From: Streptomyces violaceusniger Tu 4113
GTDB taxonomy: Bacteria; Actinomycetota; Actinomycetes; Streptomycetales; Streptomycetaceae
Length of the DNA stretch: 64,000 nucleotides
Direction of reading: 5' to 3'
NCBI RefSeq assembly: GCF_000147815.2
Contig: NC_015957.1
Span: 6,510,001 to 6,574,000 of the forward strand
Positions 21,301 through 28,951 of this stretch are shown piece by piece; position 1 is the stretch's first letter; each line of letters opens with the position of its first letter. The notes under the pieces were generated by a model, which saw only the letters and a program-made list of their open reading frames with translations, had not been told where the DNA came from and did not search any database. The position numbers were made by a program, and so were the translations under genes.

Positions 21301-24300
21301 GTCGTCGGGGCCGGTGTCGGTGTCGGTGTCGGCGTGGGTGACGTTGGCGTGGACGACGTCGGGGGCAGCCTCCGACTCGGCCCGACCGCTGTGGGCGGCA
21401 TCGGCAGCAGCCTCCGTCCCGGCCCGAGCACCCCGGGCGGCATCAGCAGCAGCCTCCGTCCCGGCCCGACCGCCATGGTCGGCATCGGCGGCAGCCCGCG
21501 ACTCGGCCCGGCCCTCGTCGCCGTCCCCGACTCGAGCCGATACCTCCCCGGGCGGCCGGGAGTCGGCCGCCACGGCCCGGGCGCCGTCGCGCGGGCCATC
21601 CTGGCATGGGCCGCCGTCGCCCAGCAGGGCGTCCTCCTTCTGGTCGATCCGCACCGTCACCCGCCCCGCGGGCCGCGACTCCGCCGCGAGCGGACGACGC
21701 CGATGGGCCTGCCCCGGCCCCGCCTCCGCGTCCTCGGGAGGAGCCGCTCCCTGCCAAGCGGAGCGCGTCTCCTCCGCCTCACCCACCGGTCCGGCGTCCG
21801 GTAGCCGGCCGCCAACGGAAGCAGCATCGCCGGCCATGTGCTGGGCGGTGCCTGCCTCGCCCACCCGGCCGGTGCCCGAGAGCCCGTCGCCCGTGGCGGC
21901 GGGGGAGCCCCCCGCCTCTTCAACGCCACTCGTCACCTGGCCCCAATGGCGCGGCTCACCGACCGTACGCGGGCCGGAAAAGCCATCTCCGCGCGCCGGG
22001 TCGCCACCCGCCGGCCGGTCGCCCACGGAAGCGGCATCGCCCATGCGCTCGGCCGGGCCTGCCTCGCCCACCGGGCCGGTGCCCGAGAGCCCGTCGCTCC
22101 CTGAGGCGGGGGCGTCTTTCGCGCTCATACCCGGGCGCGCCTCGTGCGCCGGGCCGACGGGCGGCTGTCCATACTCGACGCCTGCGGCAGCGTCCGCCGC
22201 GCCCGCGACGCCGTCCGTCCACCGGGCCGCCGGGCCGGTCGCGGCCGAGCCCAGAGCGGCGGCCTCGTTCTCCGGGGTGGCGGTCAACTCGTCCGTGGCG
22301 TACGCCGGGTAGGCACCCGGCTCGTAGCCCTCCTCGCCCGGGAGATGTTCGCGGGTGCCGCCGGGTGGCTCCTCAAAGGCGTAGGCGTGGTCGGCGGGTG
22401 CGGGCTCGTCGTCCAGGGGGATGGTGCGGGTGGAGGCGCGGAAGGCGGCCGGGAGTTGGGAGAGGCCGATGTCGTCCGCGTCCTCCTCGTCCACGCGGAC
22501 CGTGATCCACCCGGCCCGGTCGGAGTCGGTCGGCAGGGCGCGGGCGCCCCGCCGACGCACGGCGCCCGCGTCCGGAATGCGCACCGTCACCCCGCCCGCC
22601 GCGCGCGCGTCCGCGGCCGAGGGGCGGGCGGCGCTACCGCGCGGGGCGGGGACGGAAGGCTGCGGCAGGCCCAGCAGTTCGACCAGGCGCTGCTCCGCGC
22701 CCAGCGCCTCCGCGGCGCGCCGCTCCGCGTCGTACGCGGACTCCGCGGCCCGCGCCGCGTCCACCGCTCGCGCCGCGGCCAGGTCGGCGCGGGCCTCCTC
22801 GGCGGCGGCCGACTTCGCGTGGTCGGCGGTGCGCCGAGCGGTCTCGCGGGCCTCGTCGAAGGCGGCGACCGTGGTCTTCTCGGCGTCGCTCGCGGCGAGG
22901 GCGGCGCGGGCCGGGTCGGCGTCTGGGGCGGAGTCGTCGAGCCAGCCTGCGCGGACGGCCTCGGCGGTCTCCTGCTCGACCTCGGCGAGCCGCTGGCGCA
23001 GATGCTCGGCGTCGCTGCGGGCGCGCTGGGCCGCCGTGGCGGCGGAGGTGGCGTCGCGGTGGGCGGCCTCGCCGGCCTCCTGGAGGGCGGCGGAGCGCTC
23101 CTCCTCCTCGCCCGCGACCCGCTCTCCGTCGGCAGCCGCCGCGTGCAGGGTGCGAACGAGGTCGCCGGCGGCCTTGGCTCGGGCGGCGAGCGCGGGGGCG
23201 GCGTCCCGCTCGGCCTCGCGGATGGCGGCGGCCACGCGCACGGAGCGGTCGGCGGCGGCCCGGTGGCGCAGCACGGTCTCGGCGGCCTGCCATGCGGAGT
23301 GCAGAGTGCGGGCGTCGTTGAGCTCGCGGCGCTGCGCCGCGGCGCCCTTCTCGGCGGCGGCCAGCGCCAAGGAGGCGTGGCGGTAGGCGAGTTCGGCGGC
23401 GACGAGGTCGCTGCGGCTGCGCGCTGCCTCGGCGTCGGTGACGGCCTGGGCGGCGGAGCCGACACGCTCGGCGAGTTCGGCGGCGCGCGCCCGTTCCTCC
23501 GCGCCGCGTGCGGACAGCCGCCGGGCGAGCCTACGGGTGCGGCGCTCGGCGCCCGCGTGCACGCCGCGGGCCTGCTCGCGCCGCTCCGCGGCCTCCGCGA
23601 TGCGCTGGAGCAGATCGAGCGAACCGGCGGTGAAGTCGCGCTCGGCGGTCAGCTCGGCGCGGCGGCCCAGCTTGTGGGCGAAGCCGTGGACGAGGTCGGC
23701 GAGCCCGTCGGTGTCGCGGGTGTCGGTGACCGCGCGCAGCAGGAGATCGGTGAAGTCGGAGTCGTTCTTGACCGCGAAGAGCCCGGCGGCCTCACCCTCG
23801 TCGGCGTTCATCTCCCGCTGGTAGCGGAAGAGTTCGGGGTCGAGGCCGAGCTCGCCGAGGTGTTCGTTCCAGCGCTCGTGGATCTCCACCCAGACCACGT
23901 CGAGATGCGGATACGCCTTGGCGGCCTCCGTTAGGGCGTCACGGAAGCCCTTCATGGTGCGGCGGCGGCCGCGTGCGGTGGAGGCGCCCTCGACGGCGGG
24001 CCGCACCGCCGCGGATTCGGCGACCGGCAGCGAGTCCAGGCTCATCCCGGGGCCGGGCCGGAAGGAGTACCACGCCTCGGCGAACTTCCGCGGGTCGTTG
24101 GAGACCTGGCGGCCGCGCCATTCGCTGACCTTGCCGACGACGACGGTCTCACCGGTGACGGTGTGCTGCCACTCCAGCGCGACATGGCCGCAGTCGTCTG
24201 CGAGCAGGAACTTGCGCAGCACACCGGAGCTGGCGCCGCCCAGGGTGTTGCGATGGCCGGGCAGCATCACCGAGAAGATCAGCTTGAGCAGGACGGACTT

Positions 24301-24504
24301 GCCGCCGCCGTTCTCCAGGAAGAGCACACCGGCGGGGGCGGGGCGGCGCGGCGGGCCGACCGGCTCCTCCTCGAAGAACTCCGCCTGGGTGGGCGCGGGG
24401 CTGGGCACCGGCTCGCCGACTCCGCGCAGGTCCAGCACGGTGTCGGCGTAACGCGCACCGGCCGGTCCGATGGAGTAGAGGCGGATCCGGGACAGCTCGT
24501 ACAT
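18388..24504 (-). CDS. SMC-like (MukB/JetC-type) ATPase with large disordered insertion
   Basis: The ATG at 24504 (MYELSRIRLYSIGPAG) gives 2,038 residues. The N-terminal P-loop is LFLENGGGKS, with GKS at 68-70 and Leu where the first Gly of the motif is expected. The C-terminal head has the ABC signature VFSGGQLLTAAIALY (about 1893) and Walker B AGTLFLDNPIGRAN (about 1930). Between them lie Ala/Glu/Arg-rich coiled coils, a hinge-like globular segment at about 1170-1255, and a low-complexity region of nearly 500 residues at about 620-1105. It is the last gene of an operon with a winged-helix-like and a kleisin-like protein, the arrangement of Muk/Mks/Wadjet condensins. A role in chromosome or plasmid DNA handling is inferred; no nuclease (JetD-like) gene is adjacent. 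Confidence 0.82.
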   Translation of the reverse strand: MYELSRIRLYSIGPAGARYADTVLDLRGVGEPVPSPAPTQAEFFEEEPVGPPRRPAPAGVLFLENGGGKSVLLKLIFSVMLPGHRNTLGGASSGVLRKFLLADDCGHVALEWQHTVTGETVVVGKVSEWRGRQVSNDPRKFAEAWYSFRPGPGMSLDSLPVAESAAVRPAVEGASTARGRRRTMKGFRDALTEAAKAYPHLDVVWVEIHERWNEHLGELGLDPELFRYQREMNADEGEAAGLFAVKNDSDFTDLLLRAVTDTRDTDGLADLVHGFAHKLGRRAELTAERDFTAGSLDLLQRIAEAAERREQARGVHAGAERRTRRLARRLSARGAEERARAAELAERVGSAAQAVTDAEAARSRSDLVAAELAYRHASLALAAAEKGAAAQRRELNDARTLHSAWQAAETVLRHRAAADRSVRVAAAIREAERDAAPALAARAKAAGDLVRTLHAAAADGERVAGEEEERSAALQEAGEAAHRDATSAATAAQRARSDAEHLRQRLAEVEQETAEAVRAGWLDDSAPDADPARAALAASDAEKTTVAAFDEARETARRTADHAKSAAAEEARADLAAARAVDAARAAESAYDAERRAAEALGAEQRLVELLGLPQPSVPAPRGSAARPSAADARAAGGVTVRIPDAGAVRRRGARALPTDSDRAGWITVRVDEEDADDIGLSQLPAAFRASTRTIPLDDEPAPADHAYAFEEPPGGTREHLPGEEGYEPGAYPAYATDELTATPENEAAALGSAATGPAARWTDGVAGAADAAAGVEYGQPPVGPAHEARPGMSAKDAPASGSDGLSGTGPVGEAGPAERMGDAASVGDRPAGGDPARGDGFSGPRTVGEPRHWGQVTSGVEEAGGSPAATGDGLSGTGRVGEAGTAQHMAGDAASVGGRLPDAGPVGEAEETRSAWQGAAPPEDAEAGPGQAHRRRPLAAESRPAGRVTVRIDQKEDALLGDGGPCQDGPRDGARAVAADSRPPGEVSARVGDGDEGRAESRAAADADHGGRAGTEAAADAARGARAGTEAAADAAHSGRAESEAAPDVVHANVTHADTDTDTGPDDADDPDATNTDPTDPTDLTDPTDLTDDSDCWTPEPGGAPGRDRSDRARPAQRPLGDGPLTAEELDRNAEALRELLEESVASAERQLFELRTAAAEDARILGALGDGGLLPPSPDVLAAVEYLGEHGIPALPGWRYLAQAVDPVDHAAVLAARPELVDGVVITDPDTHARARAVLAQASLLPRSAVAVGTSAALLAPTPAPGTEDSGVFLVPPNPAMHDERAADDERRELRARATERDAEIRALAARLAGDRALSARLASFRTGCPPGRLAELAAAAETGRETADTAQRELVEARTARAEADEAATEAARVRDERQETAQRARRVADALAGLAYRLRERATWQTRLRELAEEAAEYEERAAGCVDRARSADEDRRAAQRAADDAHRTARALRAERAEIAGAPDDLGEDTEPPSTSLPALREAYRAASQVYEKVGVGADLRAEQARAESDESAALASLDRLTNKVRTRAAQLLEGTDGADGPSRQAAAARAESLVQMLEGRASAASEQLGRLRGEAERLAPADGDAHTELPEETVPADAEQAKELLRTANGELAARTDALDTARTAHADLVRAHRSAEDGAGGFDETAALLRDLLREGPGAEDDGERPEPYAGGLAEARQAAAETRRSLRGCAADLSGAESAVREAGDVLVRHANSTRYEQVRTPARQQIRELPAAALPEHAAAWADAFAPRLRVLTDELEQLERNRDSIVDRLRGLVESCLATLRSAQRLSRLPEGLGEWSGQEFLRIRFEDPDQATLAERLGEVIDEATRSAVRKNSDLRRDGMSLLLRGVQAALQPRGVAVEILKPDAVLRAERVPVGQMGDVFSGGQLLTAAIALYCTMAALRSNDRGRDKHRHAGTLFLDNPIGRANATYLLELQRAVADALGVQLLYTTGLFDTTALAEFPLVIRLRNDADLRAGLKYISVEEHLRPGLPVREPAEEQQVHGQITATRMYRRPEAGGDAPVEAADRP
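21232..21276 (-). repeat. 9-bp microsatellite inside the SMC-like gene
   Basis: Five tandem copies of a 9-bp unit, g(a/g)ggtcggt on the plus strand, encoding the DPTDPTDLTDPTDLTD run of the ATPase insertion. Adjacent DNA continues as degenerate GTCGGT/GTCGTC triplet-rich sequence to about 21330. Confidence 0.85.
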
Positions 24505-24572
24505 GGCGGCGGACTCTCGTTGTCGGAAGGGGTGGTGATATCGGGCGGGCGACGACGGGGCAGGGGCAGGGT

Positions 24573-25457
24573 TCAGGAGTGGAAGGGGAGACCGGCGTCG
24601 GCCACCAGATCGAGGTCGTCGCCCTCGTCGGGGGGCAGCAGGGTCGCGCTGCCGTCGCTGACGGGGACGACACCGAGCTCCAGCAGCTCGGCCATGGCGG
24701 CGGTGGCCGCCATGTCGCGCACCTGGAGCTGATAGCGGGCGGTTGTGCGGTAGGTGCCACCGGACTCGTCCCCGGTGCGCTGCAGAAAGCCGGAGTCGAC
24801 AAGGAAGGCGAGGGCCTTGCCGACAATGCCGGTGGTGGAACCGGCGAGCCTGCGCGCGTCCTTGGTGGCGCCGGTCGCGCTGCGCCGGGCGTACACCCGC
24901 CAGGCGGATTCCAGCCCGGGCGCACCGGTGGCGGGGTCGGTGTTCTCCCCCTGCTCCTCGGCGCGCTCCTCCAGTCGCCGGCACGCCTGGCGGACGAAGG
25001 CGTCGACGCCGTTGACGGTGACCCGGCCGATATAGCCGTCGTCGGCGAGGTCCTCGGGGCGGGGGAACGCCAGGGCGGCGACGGCGAGATGGGCGAGGCC
25101 GTGCAGAAAGCGGTCGGCGGAGTCGGTGGCGGCCCGGCGGGCGTAGTCGCCCATGCGGACGGCGAAGACGGAGTCCTCGGCGGCGGTCACGGCCATTCCG
25201 GCGCGGGTCGAGACCTCCAGCACGATGAGCCCGAGCCCGGCGGCGACGGCGTCGGCGAGGCGCGCGAACGCCGGTTCGTCGCGGTGGCGGCGCAGCAGCT
25301 CAGCGTATTCGACGTCCCGTGCGGGCAGCAGCTTGGGCTGGAGTCCGAAGGCCACCAGCCGTGCGGCGTCGGCCGCGTCGGCGGGCGTGATCCCGGGCGC
25401 CGCCGGGGCGGGTGCCGCGTCCGGCGGTGTCATGTCGTCGATGTCGTACTCGGTCAC
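24573..25457 (-). CDS. Putative winged-helix accessory subunit of the SMC-like complex
   Basis: 294 residues from GTG 25457, with a clear AGGAGG Shine-Dalgarno 7 nt upstream. It is acidic and mostly helical in appearance, without membrane segments. LDGFLQRTG-like text near residues 220-235 (ALAFLVDSGFLQRTGDESGG followed by YRTTARYQLQVRDMA) looks like a winged-helix wing with a DNA-binding or dimer module. Size and position between a kleisin-like gene (46 bp upstream) and the SMC-like ATPase (68 bp downstream) match MukE/JetB-type KITE subunits. The assignment is by architecture, not by recognised similarity. Confidence 0.6.
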   Translation of the reverse strand: MTEYDIDDMTPPDAAPAPAAPGITPADAADAARLVAFGLQPKLLPARDVEYAELLRRHRDEPAFARLADAVAAGLGLIVLEVSTRAGMAVTAAEDSVFAVRMGDYARRAATDSADRFLHGLAHLAVAALAFPRPEDLADDGYIGRVTVNGVDAFVRQACRRLEERAEEQGENTDPATGAPGLESAWRVYARRSATGATKDARRLAGSTTGIVGKALAFLVDSGFLQRTGDESGGTYRTTARYQLQVRDMAATAAMAELLELGVVPVSDGSATLLPPDEGDDLDLVADAGLPFHS

Positions 25458-25503
25458 GGCTGAACCTCCTCGCGCGGGGCGTATTCGCTGGTCATAGCGG
25501 CCA

Positions 25504-27036
25504 TCAGGCCACCTCCGCCCGGTCGGCCGCCATACCGGCCGCGTCCAGCAGGGCGGTACCTACTATCAGGTCGGCGCCGCCGAACTCGGGATCGTCCAGC
25601 TCGGTGCCGTCGTCCACGGCGAACAGCAGCCGCTGCTCGCCCTGGCGGTAGGCGGTGCCGACCGGGGGGCTGGCGGCGTGGACGGCGAGGAGGGCGATCA
25701 GATACGGCAGTTCGGGGTCGCGGCGGCGGGCGTCGGCGAGCAGCCCGGACAGCCGGCGGGGGGCGTCGGCGGGCAGCTCGAGCAGCTCCATGGCCACCGC
25801 GAGCTGCTCCTCGCTGAAGCGGCTGTCGTCGGGGGTGACGATGAGGTCCGGCTCGGGCATCTCGGCGCCGAGGTGCTCGCGCTCCACGGGCGGGGTGAGC
25901 AGCATCTCGACCAGGTCGCCCATGCGCACCGAGGTCGGGGTGCGCAGGCCGGTGCCGCGGGCGAAGAACGCGTCGGTGACCCGGCCCGCGCGGTCGAGGG
26001 GGAGCGGGAGGACCGGGGCCAGTAGCTGTCCGTACAGGTCGTATCCGGAGCGTGGGGCGGGGGGTGCGAAGGCTTGGCGGTCCTGCTCGGCGCGGAACAG
26101 CGGACCGGCCTCCAGCAGCCGGGACTGGAGCTGGGTGTGGCGCCGGATGCAGTCCTTGACGATGTCGACGAGCTCGGCGGCGCGCCGCTTGTGCTCGGCG
26201 CTCTCCGCCTCGTCGCGCGCCTTACGGATGTTGGTGAGGATCGCGTTCTCATGGCGGTAGCGGTCGGCGACGTGGTCGAGCGCCTCGCTGATCAGCTCGG
26301 GGACGGTGCTCAGCCAGTCGACGGCTCGGACGTTGCGCCGGGTGGCGTCGAGGGTGCGGCGCAGCGTCTCCGAGTACTGCACGGTGCGGTAGCGGGCCTG
26401 CTCGGCGGCGAGTTGGGCGTCGGCGAGCCGGCCCCGGCTGATGAGGACCTCCAGCTTGACCTCGGCGGCGATCTGGGCGCTGGTGACATCCGTGTCGAGG
26501 GCGCCGACCAGGACGTTGACCGCCTCGTCGGTGGCGCGGAGATAGACGCTGCCGCCGGGGCCGGGCACCTCTTCGATCAGCTTGAAGTCATAGTCCCTGC
26601 GGACATACACCCCATCGGGCCCGAAGGTGCCGTAAACGGCGCGGAAGCCGCGGTCCACACTGCCGACGTTGATCAGGTTCTCCAGCACCCAGCGGGCGAC
26701 CCGGTCGTGCTCGGCGGCGGGGCGCCCGGGGGCCTGGGCCGCGACGCGGGGCAGCAGCCTGGCCACTATCTGCTCGTGGTCGGCGCCGGTGTCGAAGTCC
26801 ATGTGGAGCGTGACGAGGTCGATGGCCGCGAGGGCGACCTCCGCCATCGCGTACACCCCGTACTCCCCCGCCAGGTTGGCCTTGCGCGCGTCGAGGTCGT
26901 GCAGCGGCGCGGTGCAGGCAAGCGCGCGCAGCCGCCGGGCCAGGCCCTCGTCGGCGGCCGGGCCCGGGGCCGGCCGGGCAGCCCCTTCAGCGGTGTTGAG
27001 CTGGGGCGCGGCGGCCCCCGGGGGTGGAGATGTCAC
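25504..27036 (-). CDS. Putative kleisin-like subunit (MukF/JetA-type) of the SMC-like complex
   Basis: 510 residues from the GTG at 27036 (VTSPPPGAAAPQ); an earlier in-frame GTG at 27132 would add 32 residues of non-conserved-looking sequence. The N-terminal half has helical text that could form winged helices (GEYGVYAMAEVALAAIDLVTLHMDF) and YVRRDYDFKLIEEVPGPG. The middle is a long helical stretch (AQIAAEVKLEVLISRGRLADAQLA through HENAILTNIRKARDEAESAEHKRRA) such as kleisins and DUF3375-like proteins use to contact SMC necks. The C-terminus is acidic. It heads the operon. Function is inferred from partner genes and layout. Confidence 0.6.
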   Translation of the reverse strand: MTSPPPGAAAPQLNTAEGAARPAPGPAADEGLARRLRALACTAPLHDLDARKANLAGEYGVYAMAEVALAAIDLVTLHMDFDTGADHEQIVARLLPRVAAQAPGRPAAEHDRVARWVLENLINVGSVDRGFRAVYGTFGPDGVYVRRDYDFKLIEEVPGPGGSVYLRATDEAVNVLVGALDTDVTSAQIAAEVKLEVLISRGRLADAQLAAEQARYRTVQYSETLRRTLDATRRNVRAVDWLSTVPELISEALDHVADRYRHENAILTNIRKARDEAESAEHKRRAAELVDIVKDCIRRHTQLQSRLLEAGPLFRAEQDRQAFAPPAPRSGYDLYGQLLAPVLPLPLDRAGRVTDAFFARGTGLRTPTSVRMGDLVEMLLTPPVEREHLGAEMPEPDLIVTPDDSRFSEEQLAVAMELLELPADAPRRLSGLLADARRRDPELPYLIALLAVHAASPPVGTAYRQGEQRLLFAVDDGTELDDPEFGGADLIVGTALLDAAGMAADRAEVA

Positions 27037-27166
27037 GTCGCACAGAGTAGGCGGTCGCACCGACAACGTACGAAACGGCACGGAGATCCCGGTATGAGGC
27101 ACCAGATCCCCCTGGCGTGGACGCGTGTACACCGGCGCGTCCCCCGCACCTCACCGATCCGTCAGT

Positions 27167-28300
27167 CTACGGCTCACCGGCCGGTGGTCCGTCCAGGGCG
27201 AGCACCGCGAAGGTGGCCAGCCAGTGGTCGCCGGTGAAGTCCCCGGAGTCGGTGGCCGGGAGCCCGGCGGCCAGATGGTCACGGGCCGCCGTCCGCAGCA
27301 CATCCGCCCGCGGATCGCCGTGCGGCAGGGCGGCGGCCAGGCGGCGGAGCGCGGCGGCCCGGCTGAGGATGAGGCCGAGGAGATGACCGATCTGCGGATC
27401 GGCCGGGTCGGAGACGACGGGCGGGGTGAGCACGGTGACGGGCTCACCCCATTCGACGCCGGGCAGGAAGCGTTCCAGCCAGCGCGCGAACCCCTCTTCC
27501 TTCAGCACCCGGCTCATCGCCTCGGCCTCGGTGAGCGCGGGCGAGAGGAAGTCCTGCCCGGAGGGCTCCCAGTGGACGGGGGCGTCGTGGTCGTCGGCGA
27601 ACCAGCCGAGGACGGCCTCGGTGACCGGTTCGACGATCGTCTCGACACCGGCGGCGGCCGCGCTGTCCAGGACCAGGCCGAGGGCGAAGGCGCTGTTGGT
27701 GTGGACGCCGTGCCGCACCGGGTAGGTGGCGCGTGCCAGCCATCCGCTCAGCAGTGCGCTGACGGCGTCGGCGGCCGGTTCCAGGGCCTTCGCCCAGCGC
27801 TCGCCCGCGGGTCCCGGGAGGCTTCGGCACTCGGCGGTCAGCGCGAGCAGCCAGGCCCATCCGTAAGGGCGCTCGAAGGAGGGATGGGCACGGAGATAGC
27901 CCGCCTCGGCGGCCAGGGCATCGACCGTAAGGTGCCCGTCCAGTACGGCGGTGACCTCGTCGGCGCGGATGAGGTCCGGGCAGCGGCGCAGCAGCCGGAC
28001 CAGCAGCCAGTGCATATGGACCGCGGAGTGCCAGTCGTAGGAGCCGTAGAAGGCGGGGTGGTGCCGGCGCGGCTCCACCAAGTCCTCGGGTCCGCGCAGC
28101 AGATGCGCCGGGGCGTTGGGGTAGGCCCGGGTGACGTTGGCGGTGGCGAGGGCGGCGAACCGGGCCGCGTACCGGCCGAGTTCGCTCCCCCTCTCGTCCG
28201 GCCCGTCGAATTCGTTGGACTCGTTCGGCTCGTTCGGCTCGTGCGGCTCGTGCGGCTCGTGCGGCTCGTGCGGCTCGTGCGGCTCGTGCGGCTCGTTCAA
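27167..28300 (-). CDS. DUF2891 family protein
   Basis: The likely start is TTG 28300, which overlaps the pcp stop as TTGA and has GGGAG 7 nt upstream, giving 377 residues. The first 30 residues are a His-Glu-Pro tandem tract encoded by a 9-bp microsatellite. After that the sequence matches what I know of DUF2891: YDWHSAVHMHWLL, HGVHTNSAFALGLVLD and HWEPSGQDFLSPALTEAEAM, conserved His/Asp/Glu-containing motifs in an all-helical protein reminiscent of alpha/alpha-toroid enzymes. The function of the family is not known to me. Coupling to pcp and the 5-oxoproline transporter genes suggests a part in peptide or 5-oxoproline metabolism. Confidence 0.85.
   Translation of the reverse strand: MNEPHEPHEPHEPHEPHEPHEPNEPNESNEFDGPDERGSELGRYAARFAALATANVTRAYPNAPAHLLRGPEDLVEPRRHHPAFYGSYDWHSAVHMHWLLVRLLRRCPDLIRADEVTAVLDGHLTVDALAAEAGYLRAHPSFERPYGWAWLLALTAECRSLPGPAGERWAKALEPAADAVSALLSGWLARATYPVRHGVHTNSAFALGLVLDSAAAAGVETIVEPVTEAVLGWFADDHDAPVHWEPSGQDFLSPALTEAEAMSRVLKEEGFARWLERFLPGVEWGEPVTVLTPPVVSDPADPQIGHLLGLILSRAAALRRLAAALPHGDPRADVLRTAARDHLAAGLPATDSGDFTGDHWLATFAVLALDGPPAGEP
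28225..28296 (-). repeat. 9-bp microsatellite at the 5' end of the DUF2891 gene
   Basis: Eight tandem 9-bp units: two TCGGCTCGT, then six GCGGCTCGT on the plus strand. They encode NEP followed by six HEP and one further NEP triplet, starting one codon after the TTG start. Confidence 0.95.
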
Positions 28301-28941
28301 TGCGTTGCTCCCTCGGCGATGCGCAGGTCGGTCCGGGTGCGCACGGCCGCCCCGATGATCGCCCGCAGCGCGTCGGCGGACATCGCGGCGGGCAGGGCGG
28401 GTTCGGCGCGGTCCACGACCTGTTCCGGCGCGTACGGGAGGTGGACGAAGCCGCCGCGCAGCGCGGGCCGCTCGGTGGCGATGAGATGGGCCAGGCCGTA
28501 GAAGACGTGGTTGCACACGAAGGTTCCGGCCGTCTGCGAGACGGCGGCCGGAATCCCGGCCTCGCGGACGGCCGCGACACACGCCTTGACGGGCAGGGAG
28601 GCGAAGTAGGCGGCAGGGCCGCCCTCGACAACCGGTTCGTCGATGGGCCGCCGTCCGGCGTTGTCGGGTATGCGGGCGTCGTCCACGTTGATCGCGACCC
28701 GCTCGACGGTGACACCGGGACGGCCGCCGGCCTGGCCCACGCACAGCACCAGGTCGGGGTCGGCCTCCTCCACGGCTGCGGCCAGCTCCTCGAGCGCGGT
28801 GCCGAAGACGCATGCGAGCTGTACGGCCGTGACCTCGGTCCCGGGCGGCGGAGCGGCGGCGACGAGGGAGACGGCCTGCCACGACGGGTTGACGTCCGAG
28901 CCCGCGAAGGGCTCGAAGCCGGTGAGAAGAACTCGGGTCAC
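28297..28941 (-). CDS. pcp: Pyroglutamyl-peptidase I (pyrrolidone-carboxylate peptidase)
   Basis: 214 residues from GTG 28941. It is a cysteine peptidase of family C15 that removes N-terminal pyroglutamate from peptides, releasing 5-oxoproline. The catalytic triad is visible: E80 (GVTVERVAIN), C143 (QTAGTFVCNHVFYGL) and H167 (GGFVHLPYAPEQ). Length and motifs are canonical. It follows the DUF979 gene by 10 bp and its stop overlaps the DUF2891 start. Its product is the substrate of the pxpABC enzyme encoded divergently, so the locus forms a pathway from pyroglutamyl peptides to glutamate. Confidence 0.95.
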   Translation of the reverse strand: MTRVLLTGFEPFAGSDVNPSWQAVSLVAAAPPPGTEVTAVQLACVFGTALEELAAAVEEADPDLVLCVGQAGGRPGVTVERVAINVDDARIPDNAGRRPIDEPVVEGGPAAYFASLPVKACVAAVREAGIPAAVSQTAGTFVCNHVFYGLAHLIATERPALRGGFVHLPYAPEQVVDRAEPALPAAMSADALRAIIGAAVRTRTDLRIAEGATH

Positions 28942-28951
28942 AGCGGCCCCC

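Noticed and set aside
19588..23934. Long forward frames opposite the SMC-like gene
   Set aside because: The leftward frame has P-loop, signature and Walker B in the right places; the forward translations are Gly/Ala/Arg/Val-rich shadows of coiled-coil codons.
18388..24504. Wadjet type II (TIGR02680) assignment of the ATPase
   Set aside because: The N-terminal text around the P-loop does not match what I know of that family, and no JetD-like gene is present, so only a general SMC-like call is kept.
26074..27237. 387-codon forward frame opposite the kleisin-like gene
   Set aside because: No motif, no ribosome site; the leftward frame fits an operon.
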